64,000 bases of DNA from Winogradskyella jejuensis (GCF_900129745.1 NZ_FQWS01000003.1:25488-89487), one strand, 5' to 3'. Positions 8,710 through 17,783 are shown, counted from the first letter of the stretch. A program made the numbers and translations. Notes: generated by a model from the letters alone, not told the origin.

Positions 8710-9600
8710 ATGAAAAACGTAGCAATCATCGGAGCAGGAACAATGGGTAACGGAATTGCCCATACTTTTGCACAATCTGGTTTTAAAGTACAATTAATAG
8801 ATATTAGTGAAGCTTCTCTTAAAAGAGGCATGGATACTATTGCGAAAAATTTAGACCGCATGGTAGCTAAAGAAAAAATCACTGAAGCAGATAAGGCAGA
8901 AACATTAGGAAACATAACCACTTTTACAAATATTACTGAAGGTGTTGAATATGCTAGCTTGGTGGTTGAAGCTGCTACAGAAAACTTAGATTTAAAACTT
9001 AAGATTTTCCGAGAATTAGATGAAGCTTGTCCAGATGATACAATACTAGCAACAAATACATCTTCTATATCTATTACGCAGATTGGTGCTGTGACATCAC
9101 GACCAGAAATGGTTATTGGAATGCACTTTATGAACCCTGTTCCAATTATGAAATTGGTAGAAATCATACGTGGATACAATACTAGCGACGAGGTTACTAA
9201 TACCATTATGGAATTGTCAAAAACTTTAGGTAAAATACCAACAGAAGTAAACGACTATCCTGGTTTTGTAGCCAATCGTATTTTAATGCCAATGCTAAAC
9301 GAAGCTATTGAAACTTTATACAACGGCGTTGCAGGTGTAACAGAAATAGACACCGTAATGAAATTGGGAATGGCGCATCCTATGGGACCACTGCAATTAG
9401 CAGATTTTATTGGTCTTGACGTATGTCTTTCTATATTGAATGTAATGTACGATGGTTTTAAAAATCCTAAATACGCACCTTGTCCACTATTAGTCAATAT
9501 GGTTATGGCTGGAAAATTAGGTGTAAAATCTGGAGAAGGTTTCTACGATTATTCTGAAAGCAGAAAGGCTGAAAAAGTAGCGAAGCAATTTTTGAAGTAA
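8710..9600 (+). CDS. 3-hydroxybutyryl-CoA / 3-hydroxyacyl-CoA dehydrogenase
   Basis: This 296-residue cytoplasmic NAD(P)-dependent enzyme interconverts 3-hydroxyacyl-CoA and 3-oxoacyl-CoA. The Rossmann motif is IGAGTMGNGIAHTFAQSG at residues 6-23. The catalytic region ATNTSSISIT and GMHFMNPVPIMKLVEII holds the conserved Ser, His and Asn. The C-terminal helical dimerisation domain (PGFVANRILMPMLNEA; GPLQLADFIGLD) is complete. The single-domain length fits Hbd-type enzymes rather than FadB multienzymes. The ATG is 7 bases after the palindromic repeat, so the promoter must lie inside or upstream of that element. Confidence 0.94.
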   Translation: MKNVAIIGAGTMGNGIAHTFAQSGFKVQLIDISEASLKRGMDTIAKNLDRMVAKEKITEADKAETLGNITTFTNITEGVEYASLVVEAATENLDLKLKIFRELDEACPDDTILATNTSSISITQIGAVTSRPEMVIGMHFMNPVPIMKLVEIIRGYNTSDEVTNTIMELSKTLGKIPTEVNDYPGFVANRILMPMLNEAIETLYNGVAGVTEIDTVMKLGMAHPMGPLQLADFIGLDVCLSILNVMYDGFKNPKYAPCPLLVNMVMAGKLGVKSGEGFYDYSESRKAEKVAKQFLK

Positions 9601-9609
9601 TTCAAAAAC

Positions 9610-10848
9610 ATGGCAAAAGTTCTTCCTTTTAAAGCGGTACGCCCTACAAGAGATAAAGTTAGTCTTGTGGCATCGCGTTCCTATCAAAGTTATACTCAAG
9701 CAGAGCGAGAGGCGAGATTAGATTATAATCCGTATTCGTTTTTGCATATTGTTAATCCTGGTTATAAATACGATAAAGAGATATCTGGTAAGGAACGTTA
9801 CCAATTGGTAAAAAACCGCTATTCGGAATTTAAGGAAGATGGCGTTTTTGTTAAAGATGAATTGCCTTCGTTTTACATCTACAGAATTGTAGATAGAGAT
9901 CATCAAGTATTTAATGGTATCATCGCTGCTGCTAGTGTTGAAGATTACAAAAATGATGTTATAAAAAAACACGAAGACACGATTGAAAGTCGTGAGATTG
10001 TATTTAAAGATTATCTAAAAACAGTAGGGTTTAATGCGGAACCTGTACTACTCACCTATCCGGATAATGATAAAATCACTTCTATAATTACAGAAATTCA
10101 AAAGCAACGTTCGGAATTTGAATTTACTACTACTTATAGAGATACACATTACCTCTGGGAAATAAATAATATTAACGATGTAAAGATTATTTCAGATGCA
10201 TTTGAAAATATGGACACGCTTTATATTGCAGACGGACACCACCGTTCAGCATCTTCAGCTTTATTATGTAACGAATTGAAAACGGAGAATAAAAGCCATA
10301 ATGGAGAAGAGACTTATAATTACTTTATGAGTTTTTTAATCCCTGAATCCGAATTAAAGCTTCATGAGTTTTACCGAGTTGTTAAAGATTTAAACGGCTT
10401 ATCTAAGGAAGAATTTTTAATCCAATTAGATACTATTTATCGCATAGAGAATAGAGGAATAATGCCTTACAAACCCTCAAAAGCACATCATTTTAGCATG
10501 TACTTAGATGGTGAATTTTATTCGTTGTATTTACGAAAAAATAATTATGAATTTAACACATCATTAGATGATTTAGATGCACAACTCTTATACGATACCA
10601 TATTAAGTCCTATTTTAGGAATTAACGATTTACGTAACGATACTCGTATTGATTATCTCAGTGGAAAAAAAGATATCGTTAATCTTAAAAGTCTTGTGGA
10701 CAGCAATGCGTTTAAAGTAGGTTTTGGTATGGTTCCTGCTACAATACAGCAGATGAAAGCCATTGCAGATGAAGGACTAACTATGCCGCCAAAAAGTACC
10801 TATATAGAGCCAAAACTAAGAAGTGGTGTTACTATTTATGAGTTTTAA
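9610..10848 (+). CDS. DUF1015 family protein
   Basis: The 412-residue protein matches the DUF1015 (HTH-like) family through its N-terminus (VLPFKAVRPTRDKVSLVASR), the DYNPYSFLHIVNP segment and the YIADGHHRSASSALLC motif with its paired histidines. The biochemical role is not established; in some bacteria it is found near serine biosynthesis genes. It starts 9 bases after the dehydrogenase and ends 9 bases before the YggS gene, so these three are probably one operon. It is cytoplasmic. Confidence 0.92.
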   Translation: MAKVLPFKAVRPTRDKVSLVASRSYQSYTQAEREARLDYNPYSFLHIVNPGYKYDKEISGKERYQLVKNRYSEFKEDGVFVKDELPSFYIYRIVDRDHQVFNGIIAAASVEDYKNDVIKKHEDTIESREIVFKDYLKTVGFNAEPVLLTYPDNDKITSIITEIQKQRSEFEFTTTYRDTHYLWEINNINDVKIISDAFENMDTLYIADGHHRSASSALLCNELKTENKSHNGEETYNYFMSFLIPESELKLHEFYRVVKDLNGLSKEEFLIQLDTIYRIENRGIMPYKPSKAHHFSMYLDGEFYSLYLRKNNYEFNTSLDDLDAQLLYDTILSPILGINDLRNDTRIDYLSGKKDIVNLKSLVDSNAFKVGFGMVPATIQQMKAIADEGLTMPPKSTYIEPKLRSGVTIYEF

Positions 10849-10857
10849 ACATATAGC

Positions 10858-11526
10858 ATGAGTATTAAAAATAACATTCAAAATATTAAATCCCAACTTC
10901 CAAAACACGTAATTCTTGTTGCCGTTTCTAAAACCAAACCTGTCAGTGATTTAATGGAAGCTTATGATGCTGGTCAGCGTGTTTTTGGCGAAAATAAAAT
11001 CCAAGAAATGGCAGAAAAATGGGAAACTATGCCAAAGGATATTCAATGGCACATGATTGGACATGTCCAGACCAATAAGGTAAAGTATATGGCGGAGTTT
11101 GTAGATTTAATTCATGGCGTAGATAGTTTGAAACTTCTCAAAGAAATTAATAAGCAAGCTCAAAAGCATAATCGCGTAATTAATTGCTTACTTCAAATAA
11201 AAATTGCTAAAGAAGATAGTAAATTTGGTCTTTCTATAACAGATGCAAAATCTATAATAGAATCGCAATTGTTCTCAGAATTTAAGAATATTAAAGTAGT
11301 TGGCCTTATGGGAATGGCTACATTTACAGATGACATGATACAAGTCAAAGAAGAGTTTGAATTCTTAAAATCTAATTATAATGATTTTAAAAAATTGAAA
11401 ACTAAAAACTTCGAACTTTCAATTCTATCCATGGGCATGAGCGGCGATTACCAATTGGCTATTGACTGCGGTAGTAATATGGTGCGTATTGGCAGCAGTA
11501 TTTTTGGTGCTAGAAATTACAATTAA
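10858..11526 (+). CDS. YggS/PLPBP-family pyridoxal-phosphate-binding protein
   Basis: This 222-residue, single-domain alanine-racemase-like TIM barrel has the PLP lysine in AVSKTKPV (Lys25). Family signatures are FGENKIQEM, WHMIGHVQTNKVKYM, GLMGMAT and SMGMSGDYQLAI, ending in VRIGSSIFGAR, which holds the phosphate site. YggS proteins help control free vitamin B6 and amino-acid pools and have no known catalytic activity. It is the last gene of the probable three-gene operon starting at 8710. Confidence 0.95.
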   Translation: MSIKNNIQNIKSQLPKHVILVAVSKTKPVSDLMEAYDAGQRVFGENKIQEMAEKWETMPKDIQWHMIGHVQTNKVKYMAEFVDLIHGVDSLKLLKEINKQAQKHNRVINCLLQIKIAKEDSKFGLSITDAKSIIESQLFSEFKNIKVVGLMGMATFTDDMIQVKEEFEFLKSNYNDFKKLKTKNFELSILSMGMSGDYQLAIDCGSNMVRIGSSIFGARNYN

Positions 11527-11577
11527 CAGCTCTTGATATTTAGTGTAAATACACCTATATTTCATCTTTAATAAAAA

Positions 11578-12957
11578 ATTACTAAAGACAACATTTACGC
11601 AATACTAGACATAGAAACCACTGGTGGAAAGTTCAATGAAGAAGGCATTACCGAGATTGCTATATATAAGTACGATGGTCACGAAATTGTTGACCAATTT
11701 ATAAGTCTTATAAATCCAGAACGCGAAATCCAACCTTTTGTAGTCAATCTTACAGGAATTAATTCCAAAATGCTACGAAATGCACCAAAGTTCTATGAGG
11801 TAGCAAAACGGATTGTAGAAATTACAGATGATTGTATAATAGTTGCCCATAATTCGTCATTCGATTACCGTATTCTAAAAACAGAATTTAAACGACTTGG
11901 TTTTCCTTTTAAAAGACAAACCCTCTGCACTGTTGAGCTTTCCAAACAGTTGATTCCAGATATGCCATCTTACAGTTTAGGTAAACTAACGCGTTCTTTA
12001 GGTATAGCTATTAGTGATAGACACCGTGCTGATGGAGATGCAACAGCGACTGTTAAGCTCTTTAAGATGCTCCTAAATAAAGACCTTAAAAAGCAAATAA
12101 TAAAACAATCTGTAAAAACAGAACAAAAGTCTAAAATTGCTTCAAATCTAAGGGCAATTATAGAGGAACTTCCAACCGAAACCGGTGTCTATTACATTCA
12201 TAATGAGATAGGTGAAATCATCTACATCGGAAAGAGCAATAATATAAAGAAACGCATTACACAGCACTTTACGGGTACAAATTCTAAATCAAAGAAGATT
12301 CAAACTTTAGTTCATAGCGTCACTTATGAAAGAACTGGAAGTGAGCTTGTAGCCCTGTTAAAAGAAAGTGAGGAAATCAAGAAAAACAAACCTATTCTCA
12401 ATAGAGCACTTCGAAAAACTATTTTTACGCATGCACTATATCAGTTTAAAGATACAAACGGCTACATTAATCTAAGAATAGATAAAGCCACTAGAGAAGA
12501 ACGCTCAATAACCACCTTTTCTAACAGACAAAGTGCTAAAAGCTTTATGCAAAATATTTCTGAACAGTATGAATTATGCGAAAAACTGCTAGGACTTTAC
12601 AAGACTAATACAAGTTGTTTTAAGTATGAGGTAAAAGAATGCCACGGCGCTTGTGTTTTAGAAGAACCCGTTGATTCATACAACACAAAAGTTAATGCTT
12701 TAGTAGAACTTCATTCCTACGAAAATAAAAACATGTTGATTATTGACAGAGGTAGGTACATTGACGAAAAAAGCGTTGTAGTGGTTGAAGATGGTGTTTT
12801 TAAAGGTCTTGGATTTTTTGATTTAAATCATCAAATTAATAATAAAGACGTTCTATTATCTTTAATAACACCAATGACCAACAACAGAGATAATCAGCAC
12901 ATCATTCAAAGCTATGTAAGACGGTATAAAAAAAGATTGAAAATTATATCCTTCTAA
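11578..12957 (+). CDS. DnaQ-type 3'-5' exonuclease fused to GIY-YIG nuclease domain (start codon unclear)
   Basis: The open frame encodes a DEDD exonuclease domain (YAILDIETTGGKF near the start; later VAHNSSFDYRIL; HRADGDATATVKLF) followed by a UvrC/Cho-like GIY-YIG domain (TGVYYIHNEIGEIIYIGKS) and a cysteine-bearing C-terminal region. This architecture is known in Bacteroidota and is thought to act in DNA repair. The first in-frame ATG is at 11770, which would delete the catalytic DIETTG motif. Upstream, the frame is open back to a TAA at 11572-11574, and only ATT codons (11578 or 11593) could start it. I give the ATT at 11578; 11593 aligns with where I remember relatives having Met-Tyr-Ala. 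It may be a rare ATT start or a start-loss mutation. Confidence 0.8.
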   Translation: MTKDNIYAILDIETTGGKFNEEGITEIAIYKYDGHEIVDQFISLINPEREIQPFVVNLTGINSKMLRNAPKFYEVAKRIVEITDDCIIVAHNSSFDYRILKTEFKRLGFPFKRQTLCTVELSKQLIPDMPSYSLGKLTRSLGIAISDRHRADGDATATVKLFKMLLNKDLKKQIIKQSVKTEQKSKIASNLRAIIEELPTETGVYYIHNEIGEIIYIGKSNNIKKRITQHFTGTNSKSKKIQTLVHSVTYERTGSELVALLKESEEIKKNKPILNRALRKTIFTHALYQFKDTNGYINLRIDKATREERSITTFSNRQSAKSFMQNISEQYELCEKLLGLYKTNTSCFKYEVKECHGACVLEEPVDSYNTKVNALVELHSYENKNMLIIDRGRYIDEKSVVVVEDGVFKGLGFFDLNHQINNKDVLLSLITPMTNNRDNQHIIQSYVRRYKKRLKIISF

Positions 12958-12998
12958 TTTTTTTGACTCGAAACTTTTTCTTTTTGTACTTTTAAATC

Positions 12999-13883
12999 GT
13001 GGAAGCAACAAATAAACATAATTGGCGTACAAAACTTCATGAAATCATTTACGAAGCTGATACACCTTCTGGTAAATTATTTGATGTCTTCTTACTCATA
13101 TTAATTATCCTAAGCATAATTTTAGTTATGCTAGAGAGTGTTAACTCAATTGACGAGAAGTATCACAATACGCTTTACATTGGAGAATGGATAATAACCA
13201 TTCTTTTTAGTATAGAATATATTTTAAGACTTATTAGTGTAAAAAAGCCATTAAGATATGTTTTTAGTTTTTTCGGAATTATAGACTTCTTATCTACAAT
13301 TCCTATGTATCTAGCATTCTTTTTTGCAGGAGGAGCACAAGCGTTAATAACCTTAAGAGCACTCCGATTACTCAGAGTTTTTAGAATATTAAAGTTAGCT
13401 AGATATTTAGGTGCTTCGAATCAACTTAAGGATTCTATTATTGCAAGTCGAATTAAGATTTTAGTCTTTTTATTTGCAGTTATGGTATCTTCCGTAGTGT
13501 TTGGAACCATTATGTATTTAGTTGAAGGCGAAGCCAATGGTTTTACAAATATTCCTAAAAGTGTGTATTGGTGTATCGTTACTTTAACGACAGTTGGATT
13601 TGGTGATATTGCCCCACAGACGCCGCTAGGACAATTTATCACCACTATAATTATGGTCTTAGGTTATGGAATAATAGCCGTCCCTACCGGAATTGTGTCT
13701 GCTGAATATGCAAAGGCATCAAATAAGACTCATAATAAATCTAAAGAAGTTACGGACAAAGACAATCCTGAACTTAAGATTGTACCTTTAAATACACAAA
13801 GCTGCTCATCTTGTTTGGCTGAAAAGCACATCGACGGTGCTGAATTTTGTTATAAATGTGGGGAAGTCCTTCATCATGAATAA
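12999..13883 (+). CDS. voltage-gated-type potassium/ion channel with C-terminal zinc ribbon
   Basis: The 294-residue inner-membrane protein begins at GTG. It has six hydrophobic segments: S1-S3 (about 28-110), an S4 with regularly spaced arginines (LRALRLLRVFRILKLARYL), S5, a pore loop with the K+ selectivity filter TVGFGD, and S6. After the pore domain comes a charged linker and a last ~30 residues with CSSC and CYKC pairs, shaped like a zinc ribbon. It probably passes K+. The C-terminal zinc site is inferred from cysteine spacing. Its last 8 bases overlap miaA. Confidence 0.92.
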   Translation: MEATNKHNWRTKLHEIIYEADTPSGKLFDVFLLILIILSIILVMLESVNSIDEKYHNTLYIGEWIITILFSIEYILRLISVKKPLRYVFSFFGIIDFLSTIPMYLAFFFAGGAQALITLRALRLLRVFRILKLARYLGASNQLKDSIIASRIKILVFLFAVMVSSVVFGTIMYLVEGEANGFTNIPKSVYWCIVTLTTVGFGDIAPQTPLGQFITTIIMVLGYGIIAVPTGIVSAEYAKASNKTHNKSKEVTDKDNPELKIVPLNTQSCSSCLAEKHIDGAEFCYKCGEVLHHE

Positions 13884-14787
13884 AACACTTATTTCTATCG
13901 TAGGACCAACTGGTATCGGTAAAACTGCCCTTAGTATAGAACTTGCAAACCATTTTAATACTGAAATCATTTCTTCTGATTCCAGACAGTTTTTCAAAGA
14001 AATGTCTATAGGAACTGCTGTACCCTCAAAAGATGAACTTAAGGCTGCTAAACACCATTTCATCCAGCATATTTCAATTAAAGAGCCCTACAACGTAGGA
14101 CAGTTTGAAAAAGATGCCATAGCAAAGCTAAACTTTCTATTTCAATCTTATGATATCGTTGTTATGGTTGGAGGCTCAGGTTTATACAGTAATGCTGTTA
14201 TCAATGGATTAGACGAATTCCCAAATCTACCAAAACATATCAGAGAAGAACTTATTTCTAAGTTAGAATCTAAAGGTATAGAACCACTCCAAATTCAATT
14301 AAAACAGCTAGACGAAAAGGCATATAAAACTATAGCTATTGATAATCCGCAACGGCTAATTAGAGCTTTAGAAATATGTATCGGAACCGGCAAACCCTAT
14401 TCTAGTTTCTTAAACAAGAAAAAACCTTCACGCTCTTTTAAAACCATACAAATTGGGATTATAGCGGATAGAGAAATTATTTACGAGCGAATAAATAAGC
14501 GTGTAGGTATTATGGTTGAAAATGGATTGATAAAAGAAGTAGAATCTTTAATTCCCTATAGACATCTAAACGCTTTAAATACGGTGGGCTATAAAGAGTT
14601 ATTTAACTATTTTGATGGGGAATTGACTATGGATTTTGCCATTTCTGAAATAAAAAAGAACACAAGACGTTTTGCCAAACGGCAATTAACATGGTATAGA
14701 AAAGATGAGACGATTACTTGGTTCGACTATAAAACTGATTTAGAAAAAGTAATTAATCATATTGAAACAAAAAAGCCAGCTAATTAG
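13876..14787 (+). CDS. miaA: tRNA dimethylallyltransferase
   Basis: This 303-residue enzyme transfers a dimethylallyl group to A37 of tRNAs reading UNN codons. Its motifs are the P-loop GPTGIGKT near the N-terminus, ISSDSRQFFKEMSIGT with the catalytic Asp, HHFIQHIS, GGSGLYSNAVINGLDEFP, and the C-terminal NTVGYKELF and TRRFAKRQLTWYR. The ATG at 13876 is preferred over an in-frame ATG at 13837 because the family begins just before the P-loop. It overlaps the channel gene by 8 bases. Its stop codon lies inside the terminator hairpin. Confidence 0.97.
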   Translation: MNKTLISIVGPTGIGKTALSIELANHFNTEIISSDSRQFFKEMSIGTAVPSKDELKAAKHHFIQHISIKEPYNVGQFEKDAIAKLNFLFQSYDIVVMVGGSGLYSNAVINGLDEFPNLPKHIREELISKLESKGIEPLQIQLKQLDEKAYKTIAIDNPQRLIRALEICIGTGKPYSSFLNKKKPSRSFKTIQIGIIADREIIYERINKRVGIMVENGLIKEVESLIPYRHLNALNTVGYKELFNYFDGELTMDFAISEIKKNTRRFAKRQLTWYRKDETITWFDYKTDLEKVINHIETKKPAN

Positions 14788-14797
14788 CTGGCTTTTT
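14769..14797. terminator. bidirectional intrinsic terminator, miaA / response regulator
   Basis: A perfect 20-base palindrome (AGCCAGCTAATTAGCTGGCT, 14774-14793) is flanked by A-tracts on the left and T-tracts on the right. It can therefore stop transcripts from both convergent genes. The miaA stop codon (14785-14787) lies within the right arm. Confidence 0.88.
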
Positions 14798-14814
14798 AAA
14801 TATATATGGTTATT

Positions 14815-15519
14815 CTATTTGTTGATTACTAATCTAAATCCTTCACCATGAATATTGAGAATTTCAACATTTGGGTCTGGTTTTAAATACTTACGAAGTT
14901 TTGCAATATAAACATCCATACTTCGAGATGTAAAGTAATTATCATCTCTCCAAATCTTTGTTAAGGCCAATTCTCTTGGCATTAAATCATTTTCATGAAG
15001 CGCCAATAATCTTAGTAATTCATTCTCTTTCGGAGATAATTTTTCTGGGTCACCTCCATCAAAAGATAAGAAACGTAACTTTGAGTTTAAGTGGAATTTA
15101 CCAATAACAAATTCAAACTGCTTGCTATCTGCTACACTATCTGTAGCTTTACGCTGCATGATAGCTTTAATTTTCATGAGAAGAACTTCGCTATCAAAAG
15201 GTTTGTTAAGATAGTCATCTGCTCCTACTTTGTATCCCTTAAGAACATCTTCCTTCATTGCTTTAGCCGTTAAGAAGACAATAGGAACGTCTGTGTTTTT
15301 CTCTCTAATTTCTTTAGCTAAAGTAAATCCGTCTTTGTAAGGCATCATAACATCAAGAATACAAAGGTCGTAGTCGTCCTTTTTAAATTTCTCAAAACCT
15401 TCCATACCGTTTTTAGCATGAACAACATCAAAATCGTTCATGATTAAATAATCTTTGAGTACTGTTCCAAAATTTGGATCGTCTTCTACTAAAAGTATTT
15501 TCTTATTTTGTTCTTCCAT
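14815..15519 (-). CDS. OmpR-family response regulator (RprY-like)
   Basis: The 234-residue regulator has a receiver domain (ILLVEDDPNFGTVLKDYL; phosphoacceptor Asp56 in LCILDVMMP; the conserved Thr and Lys in FLTAKAM and NKPFDSEVL) and a C-terminal winged-helix DNA-binding domain (LSPKENELLRLLALHEN, ending in YIAKLRKYLKPDPNVEILNIHGEGFRL without a gap longer than the family norm). It closely resembles the Bacteroidota regulator I know as RprY. It is 4 bases downstream of its cognate kinase and ends at the shared terminator. Confidence 0.94.
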   Translation of the reverse strand: MEEQNKKILLVEDDPNFGTVLKDYLIMNDFDVVHAKNGMEGFEKFKKDDYDLCILDVMMPYKDGFTLAKEIREKNTDVPIVFLTAKAMKEDVLKGYKVGADDYLNKPFDSEVLLMKIKAIMQRKATDSVADSKQFEFVIGKFHLNSKLRFLSFDGGDPEKLSPKENELLRLLALHENDLMPRELALTKIWRDDNYFTSRSMDVYIAKLRKYLKPDPNVEILNIHGEGFRLVINK

Positions 15520-15523
15520 AATA

Positions 15524-17098
15524 TTATGATATTAATGGTAGCCTAATTATAAAGGTGCTACCCTTTCCTTTTTCACTTTCTACTGATATGTGACCTTGAT
15601 GGTCATCTATTATTCGTTTTACGTAAGCCAAGCCTAAGCCGTGACCTTTTACATTGTGCACATTACCTGTATGTTCTCTGTAAAATTTTTCGAACACACG
15701 TTTCTGAACTTGTTTAGACATACCGTTGCCTTGGTCTGATATTTTTAGCAACACATTATTTGCTATATTTTCTGTGTAAACATCAATTTTTGGTGCTTTA
15801 TCAGAATATTTTATAGCGTTATCTAAAATATTTACAATCACATTTGTAAAATGTGTTTCGTTTGCTAATACTGATGACTTTGCGGCACCAAGATGCAGTT
15901 TTATATATCCTTTTCTATCCTCAACTATGAGCTGCACATGCGTTACTGCATCTTCAACTAAGTCGTGAAGCTTTAGACGTTCCTTACTAATATTAAGCTC
16001 ATTTTTTTCGAGCTTAGATATTCTTAGTACATTCTCTACTTGAGCATGCATACGTTTATTCTCGTCTTTTATCATACCTAAGTATCGCAATACTTTCTCC
16101 TTATCATCAATAATCTTGGGATTCCTTATTGAATCTAATGCTAGATTAATTGTTGCGATTGGTGTTTTAAACTCGTGCGTCATGTTATTAATAAAATCCG
16201 TTTTAATCTGTGAAATTTGACGCTGTTTTATTAATTGATATATGGCACTTGTGTAGGCAATGATAATAACGCTTGTAAAGATTATAGACAGCACAATCAT
16301 CCAAAGGATTGTCGATAAAAGAAATTTATTTCTTTCTGGGAAATCTACCCATAAATCAAAAGAACTCTCATCGTTGTTATCTAAAAAAACAGGTACTCCG
16401 TAGGAATTTGTTGTTTTTTCAAAATTTTCAGTCCTAATTTTAGTAGATAAATCGTCGTCGTAAATAGCGTATTCAAAATCTATCTCTACACCTTCGTTTT
16501 TCAAGTTTTTGTCGATAAAAGTTTCAATCAACTCTGGACTTACTCTTTTATATATGGGGTAATCAATAGAGCTTATTAAATCTTTAAAAGAATCACGATA
16601 GAGAAAACTTTTTGCTTCATCATTCATATCGTCAATTTCTTTAATCTGCGACACACGCTCTAAAGAGCCTTTGTCTAACGAGGACTTTTTATAAACTTCA
16701 GTAATTCTTTCATTAGTATATTTACTAAAATCTGTACTGTCTGCATCAATTTCAAAGAACAAAGATGGTATTCTGTAACGCTCTTCTAAAACTATGTTTT
16801 GGTGGACTATAGTTTGGTCATTTTGTTCGTCATCAAAAGCTACAAATAAACGCTGTACGGCTGTTGAATCTGGTAATCTGTTATTATTTAAATATGGTTG
16901 TAACTTATCTAAATAATTACGATACTCATAATCATCAATTTGCTTAGATACAAAACTCAAAGCACGTTTTACATTTAGTGAAAACTGCTGACGTTCGTTT
17001 TCTAAACTTTTATTAATAAAAAATGATTGAACGAAAATAATACCAATAAGCGATAAGCTCATTAACACCACCAATAACACGAAAAGCTTTTTGTTCAT
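15524..17098 (-). CDS. sensor histidine kinase (RprX-like)
   Basis: The 524-residue inner-membrane kinase has an N-terminal membrane segment (about 5-27), a ~230-residue extracytoplasmic sensor region and a second membrane segment (about 259-285). A HisKA dimerisation domain (MTHEFKTPIATINLALDS, phosphoacceptor His308) and an HATPase_c domain (NILDNAIKYSD, ISDQGNGMS, KGHGLGLAYVKRI) follow. It is paired with the downstream OmpR-type regulator. No HAMP domain is obvious between the second membrane segment and HisKA. The signal sensed is unknown. Confidence 0.94.
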   Translation of the reverse strand: MNKKLFVLLVVLMSLSLIGIIFVQSFFINKSLENERQQFSLNVKRALSFVSKQIDDYEYRNYLDKLQPYLNNNRLPDSTAVQRLFVAFDDEQNDQTIVHQNIVLEERYRIPSLFFEIDADSTDFSKYTNERITEVYKKSSLDKGSLERVSQIKEIDDMNDEAKSFLYRDSFKDLISSIDYPIYKRVSPELIETFIDKNLKNEGVEIDFEYAIYDDDLSTKIRTENFEKTTNSYGVPVFLDNNDESSFDLWVDFPERNKFLLSTILWMIVLSIIFTSVIIIAYTSAIYQLIKQRQISQIKTDFINNMTHEFKTPIATINLALDSIRNPKIIDDKEKVLRYLGMIKDENKRMHAQVENVLRISKLEKNELNISKERLKLHDLVEDAVTHVQLIVEDRKGYIKLHLGAAKSSVLANETHFTNVIVNILDNAIKYSDKAPKIDVYTENIANNVLLKISDQGNGMSKQVQKRVFEKFYREHTGNVHNVKGHGLGLAYVKRIIDDHQGHISVESEKGKGSTFIIRLPLIS

Positions 17099-17100
17099 CG

Positions 17101-17175
17101 AGTCAAATTTAACATTTTAACATTTAGCCCAAATTGTGTTTAACCTTACATTAACACAAATGTTAAAATTTGACT
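17101..17175 (-). promoter_or_regulatory. kinase-operon promoter with repeated TTTAACATT operator-like sites
   Basis: On the minus strand TAAATTTG (17104-17111) fits the Bacteroidota -7 motif and ends 5 bases before the kinase ATG. It overlaps a large inverted repeat: AGTCAAATTT plus AACATTT units at 17101-17125, and its mirror image AAATGTTAAAATTTGACT at 17158-17175, which runs into the coaE stop. The left arm holds an extra tandem AACATTT unit. Direct repeats of this kind are typical of OmpR-family binding sites, so autoregulation is a reasonable inference. Confidence 0.5.
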
Positions 17176-17783
17176 TATTTAATCTTGGAAATCAACTGTT
17201 TATGAATAATATAAACTTGAGATTTAGTATCTTCTAAATCATTGTTATGGATTACAAAATCAGATTTTTCAATCTTTTCTTTATCAGATAGTTGATTTTT
17301 TATTATTGAAAGTACCGAAGATTTTGAAATATTATCACGTTTCATAACTCGCTTTATACGCTCTTCTTGGTCTGCAACAACAGTAATAATATAATCGTAC
17401 TGATGCTCCAAGTTATTTTCAAAAATTATAGCTACCTCTTTAAGAATATATGGCGAGTCTTGTTTTTTAATCCATCGTTTAAAGTGAGCACCTACTTTTG
17501 GGTGAACGATACCGTTCATTTTTTCAAGTAGAGATTTATCCTTAAATATTTGCTCTCGCAAATATGGCCGATTGAGTTTGTCCTCTAAATAAGCTTGCTC
17601 ACCAAAGAGTTTGATTAGTTTTCTTTTGATGACTTTAGAACGATTCATTAAAACCTTCGCTTCTACATCTGCATGATAAACCGGAACATTAAGCGCTTTA
17701 AAAAATTTAGAAACTGTTGTTTTACCGCTGCCTATGCCACCAGTAATACCTACAATAACTATATTCTCTGAATTATGGTTCAT
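17175..17783 (-). CDS. coaE: dephospho-CoA kinase
   Basis: This 202-residue enzyme carries out the last step of coenzyme A synthesis, phosphorylating the 3'-hydroxyl of dephospho-CoA. It has the P-loop GITGGIGSGKTTVSKFF, the CoaE segment VPVYHADVEAKVLM (with His-Ala-Asp) and the VHPKVGAHFKRW region, then the LID arginine region EERIKRVMKRDNIS. Its start overlaps the YbbR gene by 4 bases (ATGA-type overlap), indicating translational coupling. It is cytoplasmic. Confidence 0.96.
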   Translation of the reverse strand: MNHNSENIVIVGITGGIGSGKTTVSKFFKALNVPVYHADVEAKVLMNRSKVIKRKLIKLFGEQAYLEDKLNRPYLREQIFKDKSLLEKMNGIVHPKVGAHFKRWIKKQDSPYILKEVAIIFENNLEHQYDYIITVVADQEERIKRVMKRDNISKSSVLSIIKNQLSDKEKIEKSDFVIHNNDLEDTKSQVYIIHKQLISKIK

